From Chondrinema litorale (lineage in GTDB: Bacteria; Bacteroidota; Bacteroidia; Cytophagales; Flammeovirgaceae): DNA of 64,000 nucleotides. A program made the position numbers and the translations under genes. Shown here one piece after another: positions 9,742 through 19,241 of the stretch (the stretch's first letter is position 1; the number at the start of each line of letters is the position of its first letter). The stretch spans positions 1,849,421 through 1,913,420 of the forward strand of contig NZ_CP111043.1 in NCBI RefSeq assembly GCF_026250525.1, given 5' to 3'. Under the pieces are notes generated by a model that was given only the letters and a program-made list of their open reading frames with translations, was not told where the DNA came from and made no database searches.

Positions 9742-10308
9742 TCAATTATCTTCTTTTCTCACTAACATCGGAATTCTGATGGAAGTTTTATCCCAAATCA
9801 AGAATATATCTGCTCCCAAAGGTGTACCCTGTAAGAAAATTGTAAACTCTCTAAATTGACCGGGTGCTTTATAAACCGGCACTTTGGTTCTAAAAACATC
9901 ATTTGCCGGAGTATAGTTATATAACCCCCACTGCCCTGGTTCCTTATTGAAAATAATTGTCCACTCGGCTGTATCTGGAATAGTAAAAAGGGCATAAGTA
10001 CCAGCCTCAAGCAAATTATCATTTACAGTTACATCTTTTGTAATGGTAACTTCTGTGGCATCATCATCACCTGTACGCCAAAGTTTTCTCCAAGGCACAT
10101 TGTAACCAAAAGGATAAGATGCAGTGTATTTCATGTAAGGGCGACCATAGGTTACTTTGGCATAAAAATCACCTTTCTTGTAATTTGCCAAGCCAACCGG
10201 ACTTCTTCTTTCTTTTGGGTTTACCTGCTGTGCATAAACCTCCTCAGTATATATGATCAGTAATAAAACAAAAAATGTAAGTACTAAAAAAATCTTTTTG
10301 TCTGGCAT
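9742..10308 (-). CDS. DUF2911 family exported protein
   Basis: About 188 residues starting with a signal peptide (MPDKKIFLVLTFFVLLLIIY, cleavage near VYAQQ). I chose the ATG at 10308 because the longer frame from 10359 adds 17 residues that would bury the signal peptide. The mature part has the DUF2911 pattern: RRSPVGLANY, KVTYGRPYMK, WRTGDDDATEVTI, LEAGTYALFTIP and EWTIIFN. The family is common in Bacteroidota, is predicted to be a secreted or periplasmic beta-sandwich, and has no established biochemical role that I know. It stands alone and converges on the MFS gene. Confidence 0.85.
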   Translation of the reverse strand: MPDKKIFLVLTFFVLLLIIYTEEVYAQQVNPKERRSPVGLANYKKGDFYAKVTYGRPYMKYTASYPFGYNVPWRKLWRTGDDDATEVTITKDVTVNDNLLEAGTYALFTIPDTAEWTIIFNKEPGQWGLYNYTPANDVFRTKVPVYKAPGQFREFTIFLQGTPLGADIFLIWDKTSIRIPMLVRKEDN

Positions 10309-10483
10309 ATCTCTATCAATCTTATTGAAGCAACTGCAAATTAAATAAATTATCAGCAACCCGACTAACGCTTTGCATGTATGTTAATTCTTCTAAATCA
10401 CTTTAAAAATACCTATCTCAGTGTATTAGCTGTAATGTAATATTTAGTAGATTGTAATTGTAAACCACCTATAAAAATACTAA

Positions 10484-11104
10484 ATGAGCAAATACCTTTG
10501 GCTGTTCGACCCAGGACATGGCGGCCTTGTCGCCGGTAATTACCTCACCGCAGGATGTAGAAGCCCACAATGGGAAGATAATTTCCCACAACTTTTCGAA
10601 GGAGAATTTACCCGATCAATTATGAGAAGGTTAAATGAAATGTGCCACTATGCAGGTATCGAGTATGTAAATATTGTTTCTGAAGATGACGATACATCTT
10701 TAGCTATGCGAGTAAAAAGAGCAAATGATATTTATATAAATAAAACCAATTGCATATACCTCTCCATGCATTCTAATTTAGGTGGTGGCAGCGGTTTTGA
10801 AGTCTGGACTAGTAAAGGAGATACCGGTTCTGATATGTTTGCAGATGTATTCTATAATAATTTTATGAACACATTCGCCTTCGACAAAAACATAAAATAT
10901 CGGGTAGATTTTTCTGATGGAGATGCTGATAAAGAAAGTAATTTCTATGTTTTAAGAAATACAAAAATGCCTGCAGTGCTTACAGAAAGCCTTTTTATGG
11001 ACAATTCATATGAATGCAAAAAATACTTGCTAACCAAAGAAGGGCGCGATTTAATCGCGGAAGCACACTTTAGAGCTATTGTAGAGATAGAATTAGGATT
11101 GTAA
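10484..11104 (+). CDS. N-acetylmuramoyl-L-alanine amidase (Amidase_3 type) without a signal peptide
   Basis: 206 residues forming one zinc-dependent amidase domain that would cut the bond between N-acetylmuramic acid and L-alanine in peptidoglycan. Zinc and catalytic motifs are in order: FDPGHGG (His12), EGEFTRSI (Glu41), LSMHSN (His near 97) and VLTESLFMDN (Glu near 170). No signal peptide, LysM or SH3 domain is present; translation starts MSKYLWLFDPGHGG directly with the first beta strand. This resembles stand-alone phage-type or toxin-type amidases more than exported AmiA/C enzymes. No phage genes are nearby. The next gene, a regulator, starts 120 bases later. Confidence 0.8.
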   Translation: MSKYLWLFDPGHGGLVAGNYLTAGCRSPQWEDNFPQLFEGEFTRSIMRRLNEMCHYAGIEYVNIVSEDDDTSLAMRVKRANDIYINKTNCIYLSMHSNLGGGSGFEVWTSKGDTGSDMFADVFYNNFMNTFAFDKNIKYRVDFSDGDADKESNFYVLRNTKMPAVLTESLFMDNSYECKKYLLTKEGRDLIAEAHFRAIVEIELGL

Positions 11105-11223
11105 AAAGCGTGTTTTTTTAAATCTGCGAATTTTTACTAATTATTAATTTTTCGTTGATCTTAAAAAGCTTTCAATCGTAATTTGTAATTTTAGGCAAAT
11201 TAGTAAACAACAATCTACAGATA

Positions 11224-12729
11224 GTGGTCAAAGAAGAAAATATCCGCCTAATTTTCGGTTTAAAGTTGAAGTTACTGCGACAGGAAAAAAATCTTTCGCT
11301 TGCGCAATTATCACAGAAAACAGAGATTTCAATTTCGTATTTAAATGAGATTGAAAAAGGTAAGAAATATCCTAAGGCTGACAAGATTTTTGCTATGGCA
11401 GAAGCACTTGATGTTTCTTACGACTGGTTGGTTTCTTTAAAACTAAATAAAAAACTAGGGCCACTTTCAGAAATTCTTCAGTCTAATATTCTAAGTGAAT
11501 TACCGCTAGATGTATTCGGTATTCAACCCGGAAACTTATTAGAATTAATTTCTTCGGCACCATCTAAGCTAAATGCATTTATCAGTACACTGATAGAAAT
11601 TTCTAGGAATTATAACCTAACTGTTGAAAATTTCTATTTCTCAGTTTTGAGAACTTATCAGGAAATGCACGAAAATTACTTTTCGGAAATTGAAAGAGCT
11701 GCCGAAAGTTTTAGAGAAAAGTTTTTAGAAAATAGTGGAGAAGTTCAACTCGATCAGTTAAAAGCATATATTACCGAAAAATGTAATTATGAGATTGATG
11801 AAGAATCACTTCATTCTTATCCTGAACTCACCAATTTTAGATCTGTACTAAGAAAAAATAAGGGTAATAAAAGCTTATTAATGCTTGATGGTAGGTTAAG
11901 CGACCAACAAAAAATATTTGTACTGAGTCGTGAAGTAGCCTACCACTATTTAAATCTTGGTGAAAGGTCTTTCACCTATGCTTGGCAATCTGTAAATTCT
12001 TTTGATGAGATACTGAATAATTTTAAAGCGACTTATTTCGCTGGAGCACTTTTGCTACCAGAGCAAAAATTGGTTGAAGATTTTCAGGCATTTTTTAAGA
12101 GAAAAACATGGGATTCAGAAGAGTTTCTTTCAATTATGTTTAAGAACAACAGTTCGCCAGAAACTTTTTTACATAGGCTCACCAGTATACTTCCAAGGCA
12201 TTTTGATCTAAAAAGAATCTTCTTTATCAAAATAGTACACAAACCACATAAAAACGGAGATAATAACTTTCAAATTACTAAGGAGTTACATCTTTCAGGT
12301 TTGCATAATCCTCATGGTACTGTTACTAATGAGCATTATTGCAGAAGATGGCAATCTGTAAATATGAATGAGGAGCTGGCCAGACAATTAGCACAAAACA
12401 CTTACAAAAATCCGCTTTGTAGTGCTCAAATTTCCAGTTATTCTACCACTCCAAACAAATATTTTTGCATTTCTGTAGCAAGACCTCAGTATCCAAATCC
12501 TGAGTTTAATTGTAGCCTTACACTTGGTTTTCAAATGGATAAATCTTTTAGAGATACGGTAAGCTTTTGGAATGACACAAACGTTCCCGATGTTGCTGTA
12601 AGCCAATCTTGTGAACGCTGTCCAATTCTCGACTGTGAGGTAAGATCTGCTGAGCCTGTTATCCTTAGAAAAAAGGAAAAAGAAGTACTTATTAAAAACA
12701 GACTCAACGAATTATTGAATACTAAATAG
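11224..12729 (+). CDS. XRE-family transcriptional regulator with ImmA/IrrE-like and DUF2083-like domains (ScfR/RamB type)
   Basis: 501 residues. An N-terminal helix-turn-helix (about 8-65, LAQLSQKTEISISYLNEIEK) is followed by a long helical linker, an M78/ImmA-like domain (about 170-330) and a C-terminal domain ending in a Cys cluster, SCERCPILDCEVR near 465. This order is that of the short-chain fatty acyl-CoA regulators (ScfR, RamB), which control acetate or propionate metabolism and the glyoxylate bypass. The ImmA zinc motif HExxH is degenerate: REVAYHYLN lacks the first His, so peptidase activity is unlikely. No target genes are adjacent. The start is a GTG; no better ATG exists upstream of the HTH. 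Confidence 0.8.
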   Translation: MVKEENIRLIFGLKLKLLRQEKNLSLAQLSQKTEISISYLNEIEKGKKYPKADKIFAMAEALDVSYDWLVSLKLNKKLGPLSEILQSNILSELPLDVFGIQPGNLLELISSAPSKLNAFISTLIEISRNYNLTVENFYFSVLRTYQEMHENYFSEIERAAESFREKFLENSGEVQLDQLKAYITEKCNYEIDEESLHSYPELTNFRSVLRKNKGNKSLLMLDGRLSDQQKIFVLSREVAYHYLNLGERSFTYAWQSVNSFDEILNNFKATYFAGALLLPEQKLVEDFQAFFKRKTWDSEEFLSIMFKNNSSPETFLHRLTSILPRHFDLKRIFFIKIVHKPHKNGDNNFQITKELHLSGLHNPHGTVTNEHYCRRWQSVNMNEELARQLAQNTYKNPLCSAQISSYSTTPNKYFCISVARPQYPNPEFNCSLTLGFQMDKSFRDTVSFWNDTNVPDVAVSQSCERCPILDCEVRSAEPVILRKKEKEVLIKNRLNELLNTK

Positions 12730-12731
12730 GC

Positions 12732-13868
12732 TTATAACTCCCACCATTTTTTATGGTAAAGTTCAGTATTGTCTAACAATACTTGAATACCAATTTCTGG
12801 AGTAATATAAGGCAGGTTTAATTCTTCGGCTTTTGTGCTAAATCTAACAACGGGTTCTGTCCATGAATGTAACGCCAATGTAAATGCACCCCAGTGTATT
12901 GGCATTGAAACCTTTGCATTTAAGTCTACACATGCCTGTGCACTTTCTTCTGGCATCATGTGAATATCTGACCAAAGCTTATTATACTGTCCACATTCAA
13001 TCATGGCAAAATCGAAAGAACCATATCTATTTCCTATTTCTTTAAAATGTGGACTATAGCCACTATCTCCACTAAAGTAAACACTAAGATCTTCGGTTTT
13101 TACTACCCAAGAAGCCCATAAAGTGGTTTCTCTATTAAATATACCTCTACCTGAAAAATGCTGTGCTGGTGTACAGGCAAATAAAACATCACCTTGTTTG
13201 GCTTCATCCCACCAAGCCATTTCATGTATTTTGTCTTCACTTACTCCCCATGCTTTTAAGTGTGCACCTACTCCTAAAGGCACATAAAAATCTTTAACTT
13301 TGTCTTTTAACATCATAACAGACTCATAATCAAGGTGGTCATAATGATCATGAGAAAACAAAACAGCATCTATCTCAGGTAGCTTTTCTACAACAATTGG
13401 CAATTCATCGCTGTATCGTTTGGTACCGATCCATGGGTGGGGAGATGGAGATTCTCCCAACATTGGGTCTAGCAGGATTTTTTTATCTCCAAATTCTAAT
13501 AAAAAAGCAGAATGCCCAAACCATGTAACTCGCGGAACAGAATCAGCATAGTTTACAATATTTAATGAATCTACTTTATAAACAGGAATTTCTTTATCTG
13601 GCTGTCTTTGTACATCTGTTCTTCTATATTCTGAAATGAGTGTAAGAATTTTTGAAAAACTCATGCTCATATCTGTATACTGCTGATTTTTAAATTTTCC
13701 ATCTTTATAATAAGTAAAATTCGCATACTCAGCTTTTTGGCTTTCTGTAGGGCTACCTCCAAACGAAGGATAAAAATTCAGAAATAAAGCTCCTAAGCCT
13801 ATTACCAAAACAATTATTCCTAATACTGCGAAACCCAGTATTTTAAGCAATTTGAAAAACAAAGACAT
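12732..13868 (-). CDS. Metallo-beta-lactamase-fold hydrolase, NAPE-PLD-like, membrane-anchored
   Basis: 378 residues with one N-terminal hydrophobic helix (LGFAVLGIIVLVIGLGALF) that should anchor the enzyme with its domain outside the cytoplasm. The metal-binding loop is LFSHDHYDHLD near residue 180, followed by TPAQHFSGRG, YFSGDSGYSP and MPIHWGAFTLALHSW, which is the spacing of N-acylphosphatidylethanolamine phospholipase D-like enzymes and UlaG relatives. A phospholipid or acyl-amide substrate is an inference. Its stop codon is two bases from the end of the convergent regulator gene, so no terminator fits between them. Confidence 0.8.
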   Translation of the reverse strand: MSLFFKLLKILGFAVLGIIVLVIGLGALFLNFYPSFGGSPTESQKAEYANFTYYKDGKFKNQQYTDMSMSFSKILTLISEYRRTDVQRQPDKEIPVYKVDSLNIVNYADSVPRVTWFGHSAFLLEFGDKKILLDPMLGESPSPHPWIGTKRYSDELPIVVEKLPEIDAVLFSHDHYDHLDYESVMMLKDKVKDFYVPLGVGAHLKAWGVSEDKIHEMAWWDEAKQGDVLFACTPAQHFSGRGIFNRETTLWASWVVKTEDLSVYFSGDSGYSPHFKEIGNRYGSFDFAMIECGQYNKLWSDIHMMPEESAQACVDLNAKVSMPIHWGAFTLALHSWTEPVVRFSTKAEELNLPYITPEIGIQVLLDNTELYHKKWWEL

Positions 13869-13893
13869 TATGTAGACTATCTGAGTGATTTTT

Positions 13894-13929
13894 GAGAAAA
13901 CAAAAAGGCCTGTTTTTTTAACAGACCTT
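13894..13929 (-). terminator. Terminator of pfkA
   Basis: On the minus strand AAGGTCTGTT pairs with AACAGGCCTT through one G-U pair and is followed by five T. On the plus strand the same position would be a C-A mismatch, so it favours the minus strand, 85 bases after pfkA. Confidence 0.7.
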
Positions 13930-14014
13930 AATTTCTTAATGAATATATCTTCTAAGGTTATTTAGTTATACAATTAAAAAAATAACCTAGTTCAAATGTG
14001 CATTAAAAAGAATC

Positions 14015-14986
14015 TTAGATACTAAGAATGTTCACCATCTTAATTAAATCTTTATTAAGAGGTTTTTTCAAATTGATACTATCGTGGAAAGAAGTATAAA
14101 CAACCTGATCGTTTATAATACCTGCCATTACATCTTTTCTACCTTCTAATAAACCTTCAACAGCAGCTAAACCTAAACGGCTACCTAGAATACGATCTAA
14201 TGCCGTAGGAGCTCCACCACGTTGTACGTGACCAAGTGTAGTCATTCTAATATCCATATGAGGCAACATTTCTTTCGCTTTTACAGAAATGTAATGTGCA
14301 TCACCTAAATCTTCACCTTCTGCCACTACGATTAATGAAGAAGATTTTTTACGATCTCTACCTGCACTTAGTGTATCAATTACACCTTCGATACTGTCTG
14401 GATTTTCTGGTACCATAACCATTTCTGCACCACCACCAATACCAGTTTGTATTGCAATATAGCCAGAATCTCTACCCATTACTTCCACAAAAAATACACG
14501 GTCGTGAGAGTCTGCCGTATCTCTAATTTTATCAATTGCATCTAATGCAGTGTTTACAGCTGTATCAAATCCAATCGTATAATCCGTTCCGTATAGGTCA
14601 TTATCAATCGTTCCCGGTACTCCAATAGTAGGAATTCCGAATTCTTTCATGAATATCTCAGCTCCTGTAAAAGTACCATTACCACCAATGGCTACAATCC
14701 CCTCAATTCCTAATTTAATTATATTTTCGTAGGCTTTGTCTCTACCTTGCTTAGTTCTGAATTCGTCTGAACGAGCAGATTTTAAAATTGTACCTCCACG
14801 CTGAATAATGTTACTTACATCTTTAGACTCTAACCTTCTAATGTCCCCATCAATCAATCCCTTATAACCTCTAATTATTCCATATACTTCTAAATGATTG
14901 TATAGTCCTGCTCTAACTGCAGCTCTAATTGCTGCATTCATTCCAGGTGCATCTCCTCCAGATGTTAATACTGCTATTTTTTTCAA
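14015..14986 (-). CDS. pfkA: ATP-dependent 6-phosphofructokinase
   Basis: 323 residues, the usual length of bacterial PfkA. It phosphorylates fructose 6-phosphate to fructose 1,6-bisphosphate in glycolysis. Motifs: SGGDAPGMNAAIRA for the ATP loop at residues 9-22, GGNGTFTGA, the catalytic TIDNDLYGTDYTIGFDTA near 128 with Asp as base, EVMGRDSGY, and LGHVQRGGAP near 250. The GGNGT variant (Asn where many enzymes have Asp in GGDGS) is visible in this copy. The gene is a single unit with its own terminator and diverges from the GT39-like gene. Confidence 0.95.
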   Translation of the reverse strand: MKKIAVLTSGGDAPGMNAAIRAAVRAGLYNHLEVYGIIRGYKGLIDGDIRRLESKDVSNIIQRGGTILKSARSDEFRTKQGRDKAYENIIKLGIEGIVAIGGNGTFTGAEIFMKEFGIPTIGVPGTIDNDLYGTDYTIGFDTAVNTALDAIDKIRDTADSHDRVFFVEVMGRDSGYIAIQTGIGGGAEMVMVPENPDSIEGVIDTLSAGRDRKKSSSLIVVAEGEDLGDAHYISVKAKEMLPHMDIRMTTLGHVQRGGAPTALDRILGSRLGLAAVEGLLEGRKDVMAGIINDQVVYTSFHDSINLKKPLNKDLIKMVNILSI

Positions 14987-15237
14987 AATCTAGAATTTTT
15001 ATCAGTAATCTTTATAATGTTGGTCAAATGAAATCCTTTAAAAAGATGGATTACATTTCCGTGTTAGTTTATTTTGCTAAATGATTTCATAGCGAATTTA
15101 AAAGCAAGCCTGCCAACAAATTCGCATAGATGAATTCGCATGTTAATAATTAATTTTTGCAACACCAACAAATTGTATTTGGCTTCGCAAATCTATACAA
15201 ATTTATCAATATCTATTAATAGCCAACAAGTGTTTAA

Positions 15238-16287
15238 ATGAAATTTAGGTTACTGAAATACAGATTTATTTTCCTTCTCTTATTAATGGCATATTTATGC
15301 CTACATTTAGTTACACTTACTAGCTTTCCTTTACCTTGGTACGACGAAACTTACATGGCCGCTATAGGTAAAGCATTTCTTGAGACAGGAAGATTCACAA
15401 AAACAGTAGCTTTTTATACAGATATACCCACCGAAGATTTACGATATGGCCCTTTTTATTACTTCTTTGTGGCTTTTTTCTTTAAATTTTTTGGCTTTGG
15501 CATTTTTCAATATCGATTAATTGCCTTTCTTTCCGGAATATGGACTTTTTGGCTCACCTTTAAACTTTTTGCTACAGAACACAAAAACTATTTTACAACT
15601 TGGTGTTTGTTAGCACTCTTTGCTATAGATTCTTTTTATTTTCGGTGTATGCACGAAGGTAGAATGGATTTACTGGCTTCTGGACTGATGTTAACTGCGC
15701 ATTTAGCCATTCTAAAAATTTTCAAGACAGATGATGCTAAAGAAATTTTTAAAAATATGGTTTTGGCTGGTGCTCTTGCCTCTTTGAGTTTACTTACTTC
15801 GCCACGTTTGGGCTTTGCTTTACCCGGAATTGCTCTGTTCTTATTCATCCATTTTCTTACAAAAAAGCCAAAACTACTTTTGAGAGCTTTACTTAGCTTT
15901 TTGCTTCCTTTTGTAGCCTTATACTCTATATGGATTTTTTATGCATTTGGAGGTTATATAGAGTTCATTAATTTTTATATCGAAAACTTGGGTTATACTC
16001 GGCTAAACGGCTACCCATATTATTTTCCTCGCCAGCAATTGCCTTTATTATTAATATTAGCAATAAGCGTAATAGCAGGAGTATATCTAAAGAAAAAAAG
16101 TTACTTCTCACCATTAGCTATACTGGCATTAATCAACATTATCTCTTATTATATAATCGTATATGATAATGGCCCTTATGCCTCACTCATTTACCCTTAC
16201 ATCTATATTTTAATTTTTAAGAATTTTGAAGGTGGGTTTTGGGAAAAAGCTGAAAGTGAAGTTTTTGTATGTAAAGCAACAACATAA
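15238..16287 (+). CDS. GT39/ArnT-like polytopic glycosyltransferase
   Basis: 349 residues with about nine predicted transmembrane segments. Early in the first large loop is PWYDETYMA near residue 36, the aspartate-glutamate pair typical of PMT/ArnT-type GT-C enzymes, which use polyprenyl-phosphate sugars as donors on the outer face of the membrane. The rest is hydrophobic with loops HEGRMDLLASG and ENLGYTRLNGYPYY. The protein is shorter than typical ArnT (about 550) and lacks a soluble C-terminal domain. The acceptor is unknown. It sits alone and converges on a lipoprotein gene. Confidence 0.65.
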   Translation: MKFRLLKYRFIFLLLLMAYLCLHLVTLTSFPLPWYDETYMAAIGKAFLETGRFTKTVAFYTDIPTEDLRYGPFYYFFVAFFFKFFGFGIFQYRLIAFLSGIWTFWLTFKLFATEHKNYFTTWCLLALFAIDSFYFRCMHEGRMDLLASGLMLTAHLAILKIFKTDDAKEIFKNMVLAGALASLSLLTSPRLGFALPGIALFLFIHFLTKKPKLLLRALLSFLLPFVALYSIWIFYAFGGYIEFINFYIENLGYTRLNGYPYYFPRQQLPLLLILAISVIAGVYLKKKSYFSPLAILALINIISYYIIVYDNGPYASLIYPYIYILIFKNFEGGFWEKAESEVFVCKATT

Positions 16288-16303
16288 GCTTTTGGGGTAC
16301 AAA

Positions 16304-16948
16304 TTATTTATTTTGTCCCATTTCAGGAACTTTCAACAACTTCATTTCCGATACTTGACACATATTATCATTACATAATGTACTTCCTGTAATACTATCT
16401 TTAGCAACTTTGTAACTCATTACTTTTGTTGTGTATAATTTATACGGTATAAACCTTAACCCATAATTATTCAATACAGGAGTATCATTTTCCATATGAT
16501 CTAATTTTCCATAACAAATTATTAAATCATCAATATTAATTTGGGTGACTAATGAATCCAATCTTGGTTTAGTATAATTCAAATGTTGAGTACTGTATTT
16601 AAATTCACCTTCTCCATAAGGAGATATAAACATTATTTCATCCTGAATACTAAAATCTTCAATAAAATCCCAGTATTTATGATCTATGGTTAGTGTTATC
16701 ACACCGGTATCTCCCACTAATTTGGTTTCATATGACCTTATTACACCAACCCAATTTAATAGAGTATCTAATTCCAAAAATCTATCAGGTTTAGTTTTTA
16801 TATCATCTGGTAAAATACATCTTGTAGATTTAGTGTAGTACTTCGTTTCCCATTCCTGTGTTTTATACATTCTGGAAGAAGGCCCCATAGGACATCCTGT
16901 CATCAAAAGTATTAAGGCAAACAGAAAAAATACACTCAAAATTTTCAT
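16304..16948 (-). CDS. Lipoprotein of unknown function
   Basis: 214 residues. The N-terminus MKILSVFFLFALILLMTGCP is a clear lipoprotein signal with the lipobox LMTGC (Cys19). The mature part is mixed alpha/beta with no motif I recognise. Phrases such as DTLLNWVGVI, GVITLTIDHKYWDF and DDLIICYGKLDHM suggest a small beta-barrel domain. Two further Cys residues near the C-terminus (TLCNDNMCQVSEM) could form a disulfide. It starts 48 bases after the helicase gene on the same strand and may be co-transcribed with it. Confidence 0.65.
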   Translation of the reverse strand: MKILSVFFLFALILLMTGCPMGPSSRMYKTQEWETKYYTKSTRCILPDDIKTKPDRFLELDTLLNWVGVIRSYETKLVGDTGVITLTIDHKYWDFIEDFSIQDEIMFISPYGEGEFKYSTQHLNYTKPRLDSLVTQINIDDLIICYGKLDHMENDTPVLNNYGLRFIPYKLYTTKVMSYKVAKDSITGSTLCNDNMCQVSEMKLLKVPEMGQNK

Positions 16949-16996
16949 TGAATTAATAATTATAGCCAGTTATTAAATTATTATTAGTAGTAAATA

Positions 16997-18931
16997 TCAC
17001 CCCTCCATCCATTCCCAAGCACTGGAATAAGCTCCGATTTTTTCCATGGTATTTAGGAATTGTTGATAAAAAGGATGTTGACCAAGTGTGGCACTATCTC
17101 CAATAATTACCAGTTTTTTTCTGGCTCTGGTTAAGGCAACATTCATTCGGCGGGTGTCTTCTAAAAAGCCTATCTTGCCTTTATCATTGCTACGAACCAA
17201 ACTAATGTAAATCACATCTTTTTCCTGCCCTTGAAAACCATCTACCGAGTTAATTTTAATAAACTCTGCAAAATCATTTACTTCTGCATGTTCTGCCAAG
17301 CGATCTTTCAGATATTGAACTTGGGCATTGTAAGGAGATATTACACCTACCGAAAAAGAATCGTTGAGTAAATGCTTGTGTGTCGCATAAATATGAGCAA
17401 ATAATCTATCGAGGTGTTTAAAAACTAGTCCAGCTTCTTCTGGATTATACTTACTCGATGTTTCAGGGTTTTGCTTTTCTTCAAAACTACAACCAGCGGT
17501 ATCGATAAACTCAACAGGCTTGGCTAAGAGGTAATCTTCCTGATCTTCGGTTAATAAGTGATTCTTCACAGAATCGTGAGCCTGCAATTCTCCTTTGTAA
17601 AATACATCATTAGAAAACTGCATTATCTTTTCGTTCATGCGATACTGCACTTTTAGCATCACATCTACCTGCTGCCTTTTAATTACTTTTTCAAACAAGG
17701 TAGTGCTTAAACCTTCCTGAGCAGCTTCGTAAGACTTAACTGTAGGTGGTAATTGAAAATGGTCTCCGGCAAAAATTACTCGTTCAGACTTGGTAATAGG
17801 AATCCAACTGGCAGGCTCCAAAGCCTGTGCAGCTTCGTCTATAAAAACGGTACTAAACTGGCGATAGCGAATATACTTATTCACTGTACCCACCAAAGTG
17901 GCTGTAATTACTTCAGCTTCATCTAAAATACTATCTACAATATATTTTTCCAGATACTTGGCTTCGTCTAAGGCTTTTCTAGCTTCTCCCATCAGCAACT
18001 TTCGCTGCTCTCTTTCTGACCTACCAAAATGTCTTTTGTATTTAAAAGCCATACTGCGGAATTCTTCTCCTTGTTTTCTCAGCTTCTTTAAAAAGCGGTA
18101 ATCATCATGATGCGTAATTTGTGCTTCCAAACTGTGATCCATCAGTTCTTCACTTACTCTAGCTGGATTACCAATTCGCAATACTTTAACTCCTTTAGCC
18201 AGCAGTTTTTCTGTAAGTAAATCTACTGCTGTATTACTCGGCGCAGTTACTAAAACCTGCTTTTCTTGTTGCAAAGTTAATTTTACAGCTTGTACCAGTG
18301 TTGTGGTTTTACCAGTTCCCGGAGGGCCATGTATAATCGCTACATCTTTGGCTGTGGTAATTTTTAATGCAGCTTCTTTTTGCGAATCATTCAGATTACC
18401 AAACTCTGTATAAAAAGGTGCTTCGTGAAACTCTGCAGGTTGCTTGCCTAATAAAATATCTCTTAATTCTTTTAACCTGCCTTCTTTGGCATCCATCACT
18501 CTTTCAACAGCGATATCCATTTCTTTATAGCTCAAATCGTCAAAGAGCATGTCTACTCCGGGGTTTCCATAATCTATCCAATCCGGCAGCTCTTCAACAT
18601 TGAGCGTTATTTTCATGCTGTTTTTCCAAACTACTGAAACTACTCCCGGAATTCGTTGAGATTTTTTTCCTTCTTGCACATGGTTAAATAAGGAGATCAT
18701 ACTTCCCGGTTGAAAAGCATGCGAATTGCCTAAATGAGATTTTCGTTCAACAATTACAAAAAACTTCTCTCCCATACCAATACCCGATTGCTGCACAATT
18801 AGCGGATACCAAGTTAAGCCTTTCCTCCTCCTTTCTCCTATTGGTTGCATCACTACTTCACGCTCATAAAAACTCAGATCGGCTCGTCTTTCTATCTCTA
18901 ATAATTTCCGCAGTTTTTGTAATTCTTCCAT
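16997..18931 (-). CDS. SF1 helicase of the UPF1/IGHMBP2 type
   Basis: 644 residues. An N-terminal beta-barrel (1B-like, about 20-130) precedes two RecA-like domains. Walker A is IHGPPGTGKTTTLVQAV near residue 200, the Walker B/DEAA box is VFIDEAAQALEPASW near 367, followed by GDHFQLPPTVKS, QYRMNEKIMQFS, SVDGFQGQEKDVIYISLVRS near 555 and the final RRMNVALTRARKKLVIIGD. These are motifs I to VI of UPF1-like 5'-3' RNA/DNA helicases. Bacterial members have no settled role; nucleic-acid repair or RNA turnover is an inference. The gene is divergent from comM. Confidence 0.88.
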   Translation of the reverse strand: MEELQKLRKLLEIERRADLSFYEREVVMQPIGERRRKGLTWYPLIVQQSGIGMGEKFFVIVERKSHLGNSHAFQPGSMISLFNHVQEGKKSQRIPGVVSVVWKNSMKITLNVEELPDWIDYGNPGVDMLFDDLSYKEMDIAVERVMDAKEGRLKELRDILLGKQPAEFHEAPFYTEFGNLNDSQKEAALKITTAKDVAIIHGPPGTGKTTTLVQAVKLTLQQEKQVLVTAPSNTAVDLLTEKLLAKGVKVLRIGNPARVSEELMDHSLEAQITHHDDYRFLKKLRKQGEEFRSMAFKYKRHFGRSEREQRKLLMGEARKALDEAKYLEKYIVDSILDEAEVITATLVGTVNKYIRYRQFSTVFIDEAAQALEPASWIPITKSERVIFAGDHFQLPPTVKSYEAAQEGLSTTLFEKVIKRQQVDVMLKVQYRMNEKIMQFSNDVFYKGELQAHDSVKNHLLTEDQEDYLLAKPVEFIDTAGCSFEEKQNPETSSKYNPEEAGLVFKHLDRLFAHIYATHKHLLNDSFSVGVISPYNAQVQYLKDRLAEHAEVNDFAEFIKINSVDGFQGQEKDVIYISLVRSNDKGKIGFLEDTRRMNVALTRARKKLVIIGDSATLGQHPFYQQFLNTMEKIGAYSSAWEWMEG

Positions 18932-19241
18932 CTGGTCTACTAATTTATGTCAACTTATCAACATTCTTTGTGTATAACTAGGCAAATCTACCCGTTTTTA
19001 CTCCGAATATTCGTCTATGCCTAACAATTTTTACTTTTGCCCGGCGATTAATAAAAATAACCTGTTGTATATTTATCAGTACTCAAAATTTTCCTTTTTC
19101 GTCTGATACTATTCTTTTGCACTATTCAAACAAACGCTTAACAAAACATTTTTTTGACTGCTAATGTCGAGATTGACTTGAAAAGTATTTTTTATAAAAC
19201 AATTTTTTAATTCAACTCAACTAGGCAATAATTAACTGTGT
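18932..19241. other. Divergent intergenic region, helicase gene and comM
   Basis: This 310-base AT-rich stretch separates two divergent genes and must hold both promoters. I see no open frame with coding character, no strong inverted repeat and no riboswitch-like structure in it. Confidence 0.5.
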
